64,000 bases of DNA, from the NCBI GenBank assembly GCA_041397645.1, contig JAWKWE010000004.1:124001-188000 (forward strand). Direction: 5' to 3'. The DNA is from Hyphomicrobiaceae bacterium. GTDB lineage: Bacteria > Pseudomonadota > Alphaproteobacteria > Rhizobiales > Hyphomicrobiaceae. A model generated the notes under the pieces. It did no database searches. It saw nothing but the letters and a program-made list of their open reading frames with translations, and was not told the DNA's origin. Positions 44,944-53,722 of the stretch are shown piece after piece. The translations under genes and the position numbers were made by a program. Every line of letters begins with the position of its first letter. The first letter of the stretch is position 1.

Positions 44944-46746
44944 TCAACCCTTTACGTGGACGTCGACCTCGAAGGTATGAAAGTCCATGATCCGCTCATT
45001 CATGTTCTGCTCCATCGCACGTGTCGCGCCGACGAAGCGCATGAAGTAGATCGGCTCTGCACGGCTGCGCATCCGGAAGGCAAGGCGATACGTGCCTGGC
45101 TTAATGATGAGACGACCAGGAACTTCATACTTCGCTAGTTTCACGCCGAGTGGCGCCAGCGAGTGGTTCTCCATGCGCACAAGCGGCGGATGATTGAGAA
45201 CCGTCGTTGGTATGCCGGGCGGTCTCAGATGCGGCAGCGGATCGACGTCGAAGTTGACGGGGAGGTACATCTCGCGATCGGTTCCTTTGACATTCGTGGT
45301 CAAGAACTTGGTCTGGAAATTCACGAGCTGCTGGTCAGTACCGATTCGCCCGGCAGCGACTTCAAGGCTGTGCAGGTCCGCCATGTCGCCATTTGCATCG
45401 ACATACCCGGACTCCCAAATGTTCGCCCCATCAGGATCGACAAGCGCCACGTTCACCCAAAGCTGCGGCTGCGCGCCCAGCGAGCCGGACGGAAGATTGT
45501 GCCCGGTGTTGGTATTCTTGATCTTGTAAGAGAAGACGAAATCCCGCCCCACCGATGGCGTCCCTTCGATAAACGGACCATCGACATTGGTGCCGTTCTC
45601 CATAACCTGCTTGCGAATTTTGTCTCGCTCGTCGAGCTTGGCGATATTCTCGTCGATGATTGCGCGTGCGTCTTCCCGATCCAGCGCATCCGCCCAGCGC
45701 TTGGGAAATTTCGGTCTGATTTTCTTGTCGGCGACCTTGTCTTCGAAAGCTGCCGTACCCCAGCCCGCCCGCCAATCGAACAGCAGCCAATCCTCGATGC
45801 CGATGGCCTGCGCCTTCGGATTATGTGGAAAGATGCCGGGGTGGGCGATGGAGTAGCCCGGTCCGATAAACCGATGATTGGCGTGCTTGCGCCCCGGATT
45901 GATCTTCTTGCCGCCGACGATCGCTGAGGGTGCCGTACCATATCCTTCAGGCTTGCCCGGCACTTTGCCCATATGGCAGTCCTGACAGGTAACGCCGGCT
46001 TTGCGTGCAGGGCTATCGCGATATTGATCCCAGACGACTTCGAGTTTGATACCGAGGTTTACCGCTACCTGGTGACAACTCACGCAGAACTCTGACTTCG
46101 TAATCTGATCGTTCGGGATCATCCCCTTGTGGATTCGGTTACCGCGCTCTTTCTCGCTGGTAGCAACAGTGAATGTTTCTTTATTCTTGATTACATCGTT
46201 GATGACGCTCTTCTCGCCGCTGCCATACACAGGTTCGAAAATCTTGCCCGGTTCGACGCGACGTTCGCCGTTGACCTTGCCGTAATGCTCCTTGACCCTG
46301 TGACAAGTGATGCATGTGACGCCTTCTCGCGATATCGGACTGCGCTTCCACAGCGGCGTTTCGCGATTCTCCCCAAGCTGCGTGCCGACTTGCTGGTGAC
46401 AACGCACGCAGAACGTCCCCACCGTTCCTTGTGTGAGAACCTGGAACTTCTGTTCAAATTTGTGAAACATCGGAGAAATAGATGCGTAGGCATGATTGGA
46501 CGAAGACCACTCTTCGTAGATCTGCTTGTGACATTCACCGCATTGGGCAGCTGTGGGATAGACACTTTCGTCACTCTCAGCGCCTGCACGGTCAGCCTGA
46601 CTGTCGCTGATGCTCGTATCCGCTTCACTTTTTCCGGCATTATCTGACCCAGCCTGAACGATCGATGATTGCAAAAGCAGTGGCACAGCGACTAGAGCTG
46701 CGACATGCGCGAGAGATATGAGCGAGACGGTGACAGGACTTCTCAT
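44944..46746 (-). CDS. Five-haem c-type cytochrome, c554-like N-terminus
   Basis: 600 residues with a signal peptide (SLISLAHVAALVAVPLLL). Five CxxCH sites: CGECH, CVRCH, CITCH, CVSCH and CQDCH, all in the first ~280 residues. The pattern Q-C-G-E-C-H-K-Q-x-x-x-x-W-S-x-S-x-H is that of cytochrome c554-type proteins. The C-terminal ~300 residues are haem-free, beta-rich, and include NTNTGHNLPSGS, seen in related multihaem proteins with an Ig-like domain. ATG 46746 has GGAGAGAG nine bases upstream. It heads a minus-strand unit with the barrel at 43200. Confidence 0.9.
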   Translation of the reverse strand: MRSPVTVSLISLAHVAALVAVPLLLQSSIVQAGSDNAGKSEADTSISDSQADRAGAESDESVYPTAAQCGECHKQIYEEWSSSNHAYASISPMFHKFEQKFQVLTQGTVGTFCVRCHQQVGTQLGENRETPLWKRSPISREGVTCITCHRVKEHYGKVNGERRVEPGKIFEPVYGSGEKSVINDVIKNKETFTVATSEKERGNRIHKGMIPNDQITKSEFCVSCHQVAVNLGIKLEVVWDQYRDSPARKAGVTCQDCHMGKVPGKPEGYGTAPSAIVGGKKINPGRKHANHRFIGPGYSIAHPGIFPHNPKAQAIGIEDWLLFDWRAGWGTAAFEDKVADKKIRPKFPKRWADALDREDARAIIDENIAKLDERDKIRKQVMENGTNVDGPFIEGTPSVGRDFVFSYKIKNTNTGHNLPSGSLGAQPQLWVNVALVDPDGANIWESGYVDANGDMADLHSLEVAAGRIGTDQQLVNFQTKFLTTNVKGTDREMYLPVNFDVDPLPHLRPPGIPTTVLNHPPLVRMENHSLAPLGVKLAKYEVPGRLIIKPGTYRLAFRMRSRAEPIYFMRFVGATRAMEQNMNERIMDFHTFEVDVHVKG

Positions 46747-47252
46747 TTGCACACACTCTCTCCCCTACGCAGCCAGATGTCGCAGCGCCTCCGCCTGCTG
46801 CGATCGTCTGTCATCCGCGCTCAGTTGCTGAACTCAGGTGAAGATCTTCAGATACCAAAAAGGGCGGTCATATGACGAGGAGGGTTGATTCAATTCCAGA
46901 ATTGACATCAACTTTCGCGTCCGCTCATTGCAGTATTGCAATTTCTGCTTTTGCAATTTTTATCATATCCAAGACCGGCACATAACTCGTTTGCGATATA
47001 TTCAACACTGCCAAATCTTCTCATCATATCAGATCGCTGCTACCTCTTTCGGATGCCCACCGTTACCCGCACTCTATTTTCTCCAATTTCACCCGATCGT
47101 CGGGGCATATATTTTCGATATGAGGATTTTCGATCGAATTGAAGGCCATTAAATCGTCACGGTCTGCCCTCTTTCTAATTGTGCAACGGACGGTCTGGCG
47201 GGACCTGCCGCGATGGGGAGATCAATGTCACAATGAGTTTCGGGAACGGACA
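46747..47252. promoter_or_regulatory. A+T-rich divergent control region, 506 bases
   Basis: This lies between the five-haem cytochrome (minus) and the 2Fe-2S reductase (plus). About 46880-47160 is clearly A+T-richer than the flanking genes. TTGCA occurs at 46928, 46936 and 46951, the last two extended as TTGCAATTT 15 bases apart, which could be a protein-binding site. A TTGACA-like element lies near 46903. Short frames here (for example 46928-47152) are rich in Cys/Tyr/Phe and lack ribosome sites, so I do not call genes. Confidence 0.5.
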
Positions 47253-48311
47253 ATGGGGATCACCTATCAGATCGCAATCAACGGTACAAAGATTGCCGCC
47301 TCGCGCGGAGAGTTGCTGCTCGATGCGGCCTTAAAGAACGGATTAGACCTTCCGCACCAATGCCGTGCAGGACATTGTGGAACGTGCTGCATGCGCTTAA
47401 TCTCAGGCAGCGTAGATGGCGGCGCGGGAACGGAACCCGGCATCGTGCACGCCTGCCAATGTCGCATCACCGGCAATGCCGCGCTGGAAAGCCGCCATTT
47501 GCACGCCTGGCGAAGCGTGGAAGGTGTTTTGCGTGTACTCAGGCCAGTGTCATCTGACGTAACGGAGGTCGGGATAAAAACTAAAGATCCGCTTCCTCAC
47601 CATCCCGGACAGTATGCATTGGTCCGTTTCAAAGGTTATCCGCAGCGATCCTACAGCTTCACGCATCCAATCCTTGGCAGGCCGGACTCCAGGCTGCTCT
47701 GGTTTCACATTCGCCACATCAAGGAGGGGCGCGTCACTTCGGAGCTCGGAAAGCGCATCAGGCGCGGGCATCGCCTCACCCTCACCGGACCCTACGGGAC
47801 AGCGTGCTTTCAGCCTGCCCAAACAAACCGGTTGCTTCTCGTGGCAACAAATACCGGCTTTGCGCCGATCTGGGCCATTGCGGCCGCCGCGCTGCGGGAA
47901 AATCCGTACCGGACAATCATGATCATTGCTGGCGGACGCACGATTGAATCGCTCTACATGGCGCCCGCCTTGGCCCGCCTCTCGAATTTCCCGAACGTGA
48001 GGATTTTCGCCGTCTGCAGCCGATCTCAAAACCTTCCCTTATCGATCAATCCCGGCCGACCGACCGATTACCTTCCTCTCTTGACGCCAACCGATTTGGT
48101 CTACGCCTGCGGTGCGCCGGAGATGGTCGATGCGGTGAAATCCGTCGCGTCCGAAGCGGGCGCGATTTGCTACTCGGATCCATTCCTGCCCGCCCCCGCC
48201 GATGCGGCCGCCCATGCGTCTCTTTTTGCGCGCGCAGTATCGTTGATCAAACGGCCGTCCCGGCCGCAGCTTCTTCACGCGAGCCGCTTCTGTGACCAGC
48301 AAATCGCGTAG
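47253..48311 (+). CDS. 2Fe-2S flavin oxidoreductase (ferredoxin-NAD(P) reductase type)
   Basis: 352 residues. A plant-type 2Fe-2S ferredoxin domain (about 1-85; CRAGHCGTCC with a further Cys in HACQC) is followed by an FAD domain (RSYSFTHP flavin motif, about 95-190) and an NAD-binding domain (LLLVATNTGFAPIWAI to YACGAPEMVD). It resembles the reductase components of phenol or toluene oxygenases and CDP-deoxyglucoseen reductase. Here it precedes a four-haem cytochrome, whose start overlaps its end by 20 bases, so it may connect NAD(P)H with the cytochrome chain. ATG 47253 has GGAACGGA upstream. No oxygenase gene is nearby. Confidence 0.88.
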   Translation: MGITYQIAINGTKIAASRGELLLDAALKNGLDLPHQCRAGHCGTCCMRLISGSVDGGAGTEPGIVHACQCRITGNAALESRHLHAWRSVEGVLRVLRPVSSDVTEVGIKTKDPLPHHPGQYALVRFKGYPQRSYSFTHPILGRPDSRLLWFHIRHIKEGRVTSELGKRIRRGHRLTLTGPYGTACFQPAQTNRLLLVATNTGFAPIWAIAAAALRENPYRTIMIIAGGRTIESLYMAPALARLSNFPNVRIFAVCSRSQNLPLSINPGRPTDYLPLLTPTDLVYACGAPEMVDAVKSVASEAGAICYSDPFLPAPADAAAHASLFARAVSLIKRPSRPQLLHASRFCDQQIA

Positions 48312-49362
48312 CAGTCCGCCGACAGAGCACCGACGCACCGCTACTTCCGGGCGCCTCACGCTCGCATGTTGCGTGTCAGTTGTATTTGGCTTCGCCGCCT
48401 ACGCGGCCTCGCCGATCCCAGGCGCGGCCCCGTCGAAGATCGCGGGGCCGAATGCCTGTGCGGAATGTCATAAGCAGGAGGCGGCCGCCTGGAAGGAAAC
48501 GCATCACTTTAAGACCTTCCGAGAAATGCCGCGTAATGCGGAAGCAAACGAGATCGCCAAGAAGTTGGGTCTTCGCCGCGTAAAATCGGAGAGACTTTGC
48601 CAAAGCTGCCATTTCACCGTGCAGCAGAAGAACGGGCCGCTGGAGCCCATCGCAGGAATCTCCTGCGAGTCCTGCCACAGTGCCAGCGCGGATTGGATCA
48701 AGGTCCACAGCGGCTTCAGTGGCAAGACGGCGAAGACCGAGAGCAAGGCCGAAGAAGCATCACGTTGGAAGTATGCGGAGGCGAGCGGTATGATACGACC
48801 GCGATCGCTCTACCGTCTGGCCAAGAACTGCTTTGGGTGCCATGTCGTTCCGCAGGAGGAACTCGTCAATAAGGGTGGTCATCGCGCAGGCAGCGCCTTC
48901 GAACTCGTATCCTGGTCACAAGGTGAAGTGCGCCACACGACTTGGCACTCCAAGGGCAAATCCAATGTCCCCGCGAGCTCCGCACGCAAGCGCATGCTCT
49001 ATCTCATAGGCCTTGGCGTCGAACTCGAAACAGCCTTGCGCGCGATTGCCAAAGCAACGGCCCGCAAGCCTTATGCATTCGAAATGGCCCAACGCGCCGA
49101 TCGCGCACGCAAAGAAATCGCGGTTGCCGCGAAGGCCGCGCCCAACGTCCCCGAACTCGCAAATATCGTCGAGGCCGCGCATTCAACGGGTTTGAAACTC
49201 AATAACGAGCAAGCACTCAGCGCCGCGGCAGAAATCATCGCCCAGTCTCTGCAAACCATCGCCACAAAGTATGACGGCAGCACTTTGGCTGCACTCGATA
49301 GCCTCATCCCTGGGCCCGAGAAAGCAATCGGCAAGCCACGCGAGCCAGGTGCCATCAACTAA
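48292..49362 (+). CDS. Four-haem c-type cytochrome, c554-like
   Basis: 356 residues from GTG 48292. A signal/anchor segment (RLTLACCVSVVFGFAAYA) is followed by four CxxCH sites (CAECH, CQSCH, CESCH, CFGCH) in residues ~55-190. The opening N-A-C-A-E-C-H-K-Q-E-A-A-A-W-K-E-T-H-H matches the c554 family and the five-haem protein at 44944. The C-terminal ~150 residues are helical and haem-free. It overlaps the 2Fe-2S reductase gene and is followed by the b-type cytochrome gene after 46 bases. It could link the b haems to the ten-haem protein. Confidence 0.9.
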   Translation: MTSKSRSSPPTEHRRTATSGRLTLACCVSVVFGFAAYAASPIPGAAPSKIAGPNACAECHKQEAAAWKETHHFKTFREMPRNAEANEIAKKLGLRRVKSERLCQSCHFTVQQKNGPLEPIAGISCESCHSASADWIKVHSGFSGKTAKTESKAEEASRWKYAEASGMIRPRSLYRLAKNCFGCHVVPQEELVNKGGHRAGSAFELVSWSQGEVRHTTWHSKGKSNVPASSARKRMLYLIGLGVELETALRAIAKATARKPYAFEMAQRADRARKEIAVAAKAAPNVPELANIVEAAHSTGLKLNNEQALSAAAEIIAQSLQTIATKYDGSTLAALDSLIPGPEKAIGKPREPGAIN

Positions 49363-49408
49363 CGTCCTGGAGCGATGGCGCAGACAAAATATTTTACGGA
49401 GAGAAAGC

Positions 49409-50281
49409 GTGGCAACAATTGATCGAAGCTCGTCCGACCACAACCTCAGGAGCGTCGCGCTTCAGCTCCTGCTGATCGGCGTCGCCTCGGCATGTTTGTT
49501 GGAACTCGTTTTTCTATACGGCAACGCGCTGCGTGACCCGCGCTATCTCGACGGCTGGATGCTCGCCGGCGGCATGGGCCTGCAAATCTACTTCCACGTC
49601 GCGGTGAAGTTCGGATGGCTGTCAGCGAAGTCCGCAAAGCGCTGGCGCAAACTGCATATCTATACCGGCCTCGCATTGATCGCCGTGTTCTTCTCCCATA
49701 CGCAGGCTTCGCTCCCCGACACCAGCTTCGAGTGGGCACTTTGGTTATCGTTCGTGCTCATAACGTTGAGCGGACTGGTCGGCATACTCATTGCATCCGC
49801 CATCAAAGCGGCGCGGCGCGCAAACCAGCCTACCAGGCGTGAACTCATCAAGGTACGATTAGTCGATCTTGCTCGCGACGTTGAAGCGGTTCTCCCCGCG
49901 ACTGATGGCGAAACAATGCTTCCCGGTCTTCCAGCCTCGCCTGATGAGATCTGGACCAAGGATCTCTACGACAAACATCTCAAATACTACTTCGCACAAA
50001 GCCGTTTCACATGGCGGCAAATCTACGGTAGTCAAACCGCCCACCGCTTGATCACGGACGAACTAGATCACCTCGCGCACTACGCCTCTCCATCAAGCAA
50101 GGAAAGGCTCGCGACCATCCGCAACCTCGTCAGAGACAGGTTGCGGCTGGACGCTGCTTATCGGCTCGTCGTCCTTTCCGACGCTTGGCCATTTATCCAC
50201 GTACCGCTGACGTATGCGCTGACCGTTTTGACAGTCCTCCACGTCGTGGTGGTCTACGCCTTTTCTTCAGGGGCCTGGTAA
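49409..50281 (+). CDS. Four-helix membrane b-type cytochrome (module B)
   Basis: 290 residues from GTG 49409, which has GGAGAG five to six bases upstream; the frame is open to 49271. Helices lie near 18-37, 50-68, 82-100, 110-132 and 258-280, with a soluble stretch of ~110 residues before the last. Likely haem-ligand His residues are in LQIYFHVAVKFG, KLHIYTGLALIAVFFSHTQ and FIHVPLTYALTVLTVLHVVVV. These positions line up with those of the protein at 35715, so the two are paralogues serving the two cytochrome modules. Confidence 0.8.
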   Translation: MATIDRSSSDHNLRSVALQLLLIGVASACLLELVFLYGNALRDPRYLDGWMLAGGMGLQIYFHVAVKFGWLSAKSAKRWRKLHIYTGLALIAVFFSHTQASLPDTSFEWALWLSFVLITLSGLVGILIASAIKAARRANQPTRRELIKVRLVDLARDVEAVLPATDGETMLPGLPASPDEIWTKDLYDKHLKYYFAQSRFTWRQIYGSQTAHRLITDELDHLAHYASPSSKERLATIRNLVRDRLRLDAAYRLVVLSDAWPFIHVPLTYALTVLTVLHVVVVYAFSSGAW

Positions 50282-50303
50282 TGGAAACGCCTGGAGGAGC
50301 ATC

Positions 50304-52673
50304 GTGATCAAAGCAATGCGGTCGCCGGGACGGCTTGGCATGGGAGCAGCACGCGATCACGTCGCGTCGTTCGCAGCGGTTGCTACCGTCGTGACCTTGG
50401 GCGCCGCGTTCTCACTCTCTACGAGCACACAGTTCTTGATGCCGGGCCCCCTGTCGAGCGTTCACGGCGCGATTAAAGAGTGCAGCGCCTGCCACACCAA
50501 GAGCGGAACGGGTAAGCTCAAATGGCTGCAAGGCCTCCTACCTCGCACGCACAGAGCCGACAGCGAAGCTTGCCTTTCGTGTCACAACATTAGCAAAACG
50601 TCTGCTTTCAACGCGCACGGTGCAAGAGCGGACATGCTCCAGAAGAGCAGCGAACGGCTCGCGCCTCTAGCCGTGACTTCACCCGCACCGCAAGCAGCAC
50701 GCGCGCAAGACGTCGCTTTCCCAGTCAACAAGCTCGTTGAAACCGGACTGGCCTGCGCCACATGCCATCAGGAGCATCAGGGCACAAACTTTAACGTGGC
50801 CGGCATGACCAACGAGCAATGCCGTTCCTGCCACCTCATTAAGTTCGACAGTTTCGCTGGCACGCACCCAAGGTTCGAAAGCTATCCGTTCCGTCGCCGC
50901 ACGCGGATCGTGTACGATCATACAGCGCATTTCGACAAACATTTCCCTGAAGTGGCAAAGAAGGAACCAACGCGGCGCATCCCTGCGACCTGCGCCTCGT
51001 GCCACCAGAGCTCCGACGACAAGAAAGTGATGACGGTAATGCCCTTTGAGCAAACGTGCGCCGGCTGTCATCTCGATCAAATTACAGGAAAGGAGCGAGT
51101 CAACGGACCGAAGGGTATCGCGTTCCTGAGCCTGCCGGGGCTTGATCTCAGCACGCTTCAAGCCAAAGGCGCAGCCATCGGAGAGTGGCCGGCGGACTCG
51201 GATGCACCCTTCACACCATTCATGAAGGTTATGCTGAGCGCTAGCCCGAAAGGGCGCGATCTCGTCAAATCCGTCGAAAACATAAACCTTCAGGATCTGA
51301 GTTCGGCGACTGCGACGCAAATCGCATCTGTCGCGAGCCTTGCACGTGAAATCAAATCGCTCTTGTATGCTTTGATCACGACCAAACCAGCAACCGTGCT
51401 CGCTGGCGCGAAACCGGATGCAGACCGCATTTCCGACCTCATCGCCGCCCTGCCGCGCGACGTCGCAATCGCTGCGCAACGGCAATGGCTACCCAACCTG
51501 GCAGCGGAAATGAAAAACGGCCCGGGCGCGCGGCTGCCAGAAGAAACGGCAGTTTCCGCCGATCCAGCGGCAACACACATTGAGCAAGCAGCGGCAAAGA
51601 CGCAAACACCCGAGCGTTCGCGCCCCGACGACCCGAAAAATCCGCCGGAAGAAGAGGACGCGCCAGAAGACGCAAAAGAGAAGGCCACGGCACCGCGAGG
51701 CAATCCACAAACCTGCCTTGTACGCATGCTTGGCCAGTGCGTGATATCCAAGGGCCCGAGCGGCGGAAAGTCCCCCACTGCGGATCAATCGGAATCCGAC
51801 GCATCCGAATCGCGACCGAAAAAGCCGAAGAGAACGTCGTCCGCCAACAAGTTACCCGCAGCCATGCGGGCGGGCCTTGGCGATGTGCCTCCAACGGCCC
51901 AAGCTGCCACGCAATCGTCGCGCGAGCGCCCAACCGGTACGCAAATGGACGAACTTCTTAACCCGACGCAGGAAGAGCAGCGCGAAATCAACGCGCACAG
52001 GAAGGGCAACCGACCGCGTGAAGCACCGTCTGCCGCTTTAGTCGGAGAACAAGCGTCGCGACGCGGCGGAACGACGTCATCAAGTCCTGCGCCGCTGGAT
52101 GATATCGAAACCAGCCTGGATGCCGAGAGTTGGGCCGAGAGAGGCGGCTGGTATCGTCAAGACTACACGATCTTCTATCGACCCACCGGTCATAAGGACA
52201 GGTTCATAGCGTCGTGGCTGCTTCTCACGGCGCCACAAGCACAAACCCGCAGCGTCAATCCGTCAGCATCAGTGTTCAACGCCCTAACGGGCAAGGACGC
52301 ACAAGGTGCCTGCACCAAGTGCCACAGCATAGACGTCGCACCGGGCAAAGGAGTGACTGTGCACTTTGCGCCCATATCATCCGCGGACAAGCATGGACGA
52401 TTTACGCGTTTCATCCATGACCCGCATCTCAGTCAACCGGGTGATCGCGGATGCTTTACATGCCATGAACTCGCAAAGGATCGTCCCTATTTGAAAAGTT
52501 ATGAGCAACCCGATCCTCTAAAATTCGTAGCAGCCTTTGATCCAGTAAAGAAAGATACCTGCCAAGGCTGCCACAGCGCCGGAAAGGCACGCGAAGACTG
52601 CCTGCTGTGCCACGCCTATCACATCGACGGCGTCGCAACGCGTATCCGCGATACCAAACTCCCAGTGCGTTAG
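50304..52673 (+). CDS. Ten-haem c-type cytochrome with 6 + 4 haem layout
   Basis: 789 residues from GTG 50304 with GGAGGAG upstream. An N-terminal hydrophobic segment (FAAVATVVTLGAAFSLS) acts as signal or anchor. Six CxxCH sites lie at ~60-256 (CSACH, CLSCH, CATCH, CRSCH, CASCH, CAGCH) and four at ~670-770 (CTKCH, CFTCH, CQGCH, CLLCH). About 410 residues without haem separate them; the later half is Pro/Glu/Lys/Ser-rich and probably disordered, with two plain cysteines (TCLVRMLGQC). It is the last gene of the module B plus-strand unit. Two haem heads on a flexible linker could bridge partners. Confidence 0.92.
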   Translation: MIKAMRSPGRLGMGAARDHVASFAAVATVVTLGAAFSLSTSTQFLMPGPLSSVHGAIKECSACHTKSGTGKLKWLQGLLPRTHRADSEACLSCHNISKTSAFNAHGARADMLQKSSERLAPLAVTSPAPQAARAQDVAFPVNKLVETGLACATCHQEHQGTNFNVAGMTNEQCRSCHLIKFDSFAGTHPRFESYPFRRRTRIVYDHTAHFDKHFPEVAKKEPTRRIPATCASCHQSSDDKKVMTVMPFEQTCAGCHLDQITGKERVNGPKGIAFLSLPGLDLSTLQAKGAAIGEWPADSDAPFTPFMKVMLSASPKGRDLVKSVENINLQDLSSATATQIASVASLAREIKSLLYALITTKPATVLAGAKPDADRISDLIAALPRDVAIAAQRQWLPNLAAEMKNGPGARLPEETAVSADPAATHIEQAAAKTQTPERSRPDDPKNPPEEEDAPEDAKEKATAPRGNPQTCLVRMLGQCVISKGPSGGKSPTADQSESDASESRPKKPKRTSSANKLPAAMRAGLGDVPPTAQAATQSSRERPTGTQMDELLNPTQEEQREINAHRKGNRPREAPSAALVGEQASRRGGTTSSSPAPLDDIETSLDAESWAERGGWYRQDYTIFYRPTGHKDRFIASWLLLTAPQAQTRSVNPSASVFNALTGKDAQGACTKCHSIDVAPGKGVTVHFAPISSADKHGRFTRFIHDPHLSQPGDRGCFTCHELAKDRPYLKSYEQPDPLKFVAAFDPVKKDTCQGCHSAGKAREDCLLCHAYHIDGVATRIRDTKLPVR

Positions 52674-52827
52674 AACGAGAACCATCAGCACTTCTAGCGG
52701 ACTTTGATCAACCAAGCTCTTTTGCCGCGCCACTAGGCGATCGCGAAAACGCAAGACACATTCTAAATCAACCCCACTGGATGAAGCGAAGACTTCAGAT
52801 GTACTACCTGGTTCGATTGCTCAATAT

Positions 52828-53211
52828 TCAATATCGCCAAAAGTGCCGCCGAACTGTGATGACGACAAAAAGGCAACCAGTGAAGAGTCCTATTGCCGGG
52901 ATGAAGCCCAAGATATTGCTCAGTGTATCCGAATACGGCAGTTCGAGCCCATTAGTCTGCCAATAGACCAACATCCACAGACCGGTGATGGCGAGTGCCA
53001 AACTCTGAACGAGATAGACCGACCATCGCCTTTCAAAAGTAAGCCCCAGAGCTGCTACTCCAGACAACAAGCAAAAGACGAGTGACATCCACCCGTAGGC
53101 TGGCGGATTGTTGCTCGAATTGAAGTCACCAAATGTGCTCCAGCGCCACGAATAGAACATGAGGCAAAGCAGAAGCAGAACAGCTACCCACATCGACTTC
53201 GACTTGATCAT
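52828..53211 (-). CDS. Small membrane protein, four helices
   Basis: 127 residues with four predicted helices (about 7-20, 40-58, 65-85, 100-120) and little else. ATG 53211 has GAGGA four to five bases upstream. No motif is recognised. It converges with the ten-haem cytochrome gene and sits between it and tRNA-Ser. Confidence 0.65.
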   Translation of the reverse strand: MIKSKSMWVAVLLLLCLMFYSWRWSTFGDFNSSNNPPAYGWMSLVFCLLSGVAALGLTFERRWSVYLVQSLALAITGLWMLVYWQTNGLELPYSDTLSNILGFIPAIGLFTGCLFVVITVRRHFWRY

Positions 53212-53459
53212 GGTTCCTCAGCAATACAGCGGTTCAACAGGAGTGCACTTCACTACTAAACGGCTGGTGAGAGTGAAAAGCTCGTCTGACAGCCTGGTGC
53301 GCTAGATGGAGAAAAGGAGCGGATGATTGCCACTTTTGAGGGGCGATTTTCGGGGACTTTGAAAACGGAGAAAGTGCACGCGCGAAAAAGCGACCATTTG
53401 CGCGCCCAATCCACCGCGCAGACTGCACATTTATCACACAATATCAATGAGTTGAGTAC

Positions 53460-53549
53460 TGGCGGAGAGAGTGGGATTCGAACCCACGAGACCCTTACGA
53501 GCCTACACGCGTTCCAGGCGTGCGCCTTCAACCACTCGGCCATCTCTCC
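53460..53549 (-). tRNA. tRNA-Ser (anticodon GGA)
   Basis: The minus strand folds as a class II tRNA of 90 bases. Acceptor GGAGAGA pairs with TCTCTCC; discriminator G with encoded CCA at 53460-53462. The anticodon stem CACGC..GCGTG holds the loop CTGGAAC, with anticodon GGA. A long variable arm follows, and the T arm is GTGGG-TTCGAAT-CCCAC. It reads UCC/UCU codons. Its 3' end faces the cytochrome region. Confidence 0.95.
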
Positions 53550-53722
53550 ATCAGATGAAAGGGAACGGCGCGCACTATACTCAGGACGGGCCCGAGCGCA
53601 ACCATTTGCCCTCCATCTCCACAACAGCGCGCGCAAACCCTTGACGGGCCGGGCGAATAGGTCGCAATGGTAGCCCATTCCCTCGCGAGTATGGCGTTCC
53701 TGCCTATCAGCGACGAGCCGAA

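Noticed and set aside
46928..47152. 74-codon plus-strand frame in the A+T-rich region
   Set aside because: No ribosome site and an unlikely composition (Cys, Tyr, Phe, Ile rich without helix pattern).
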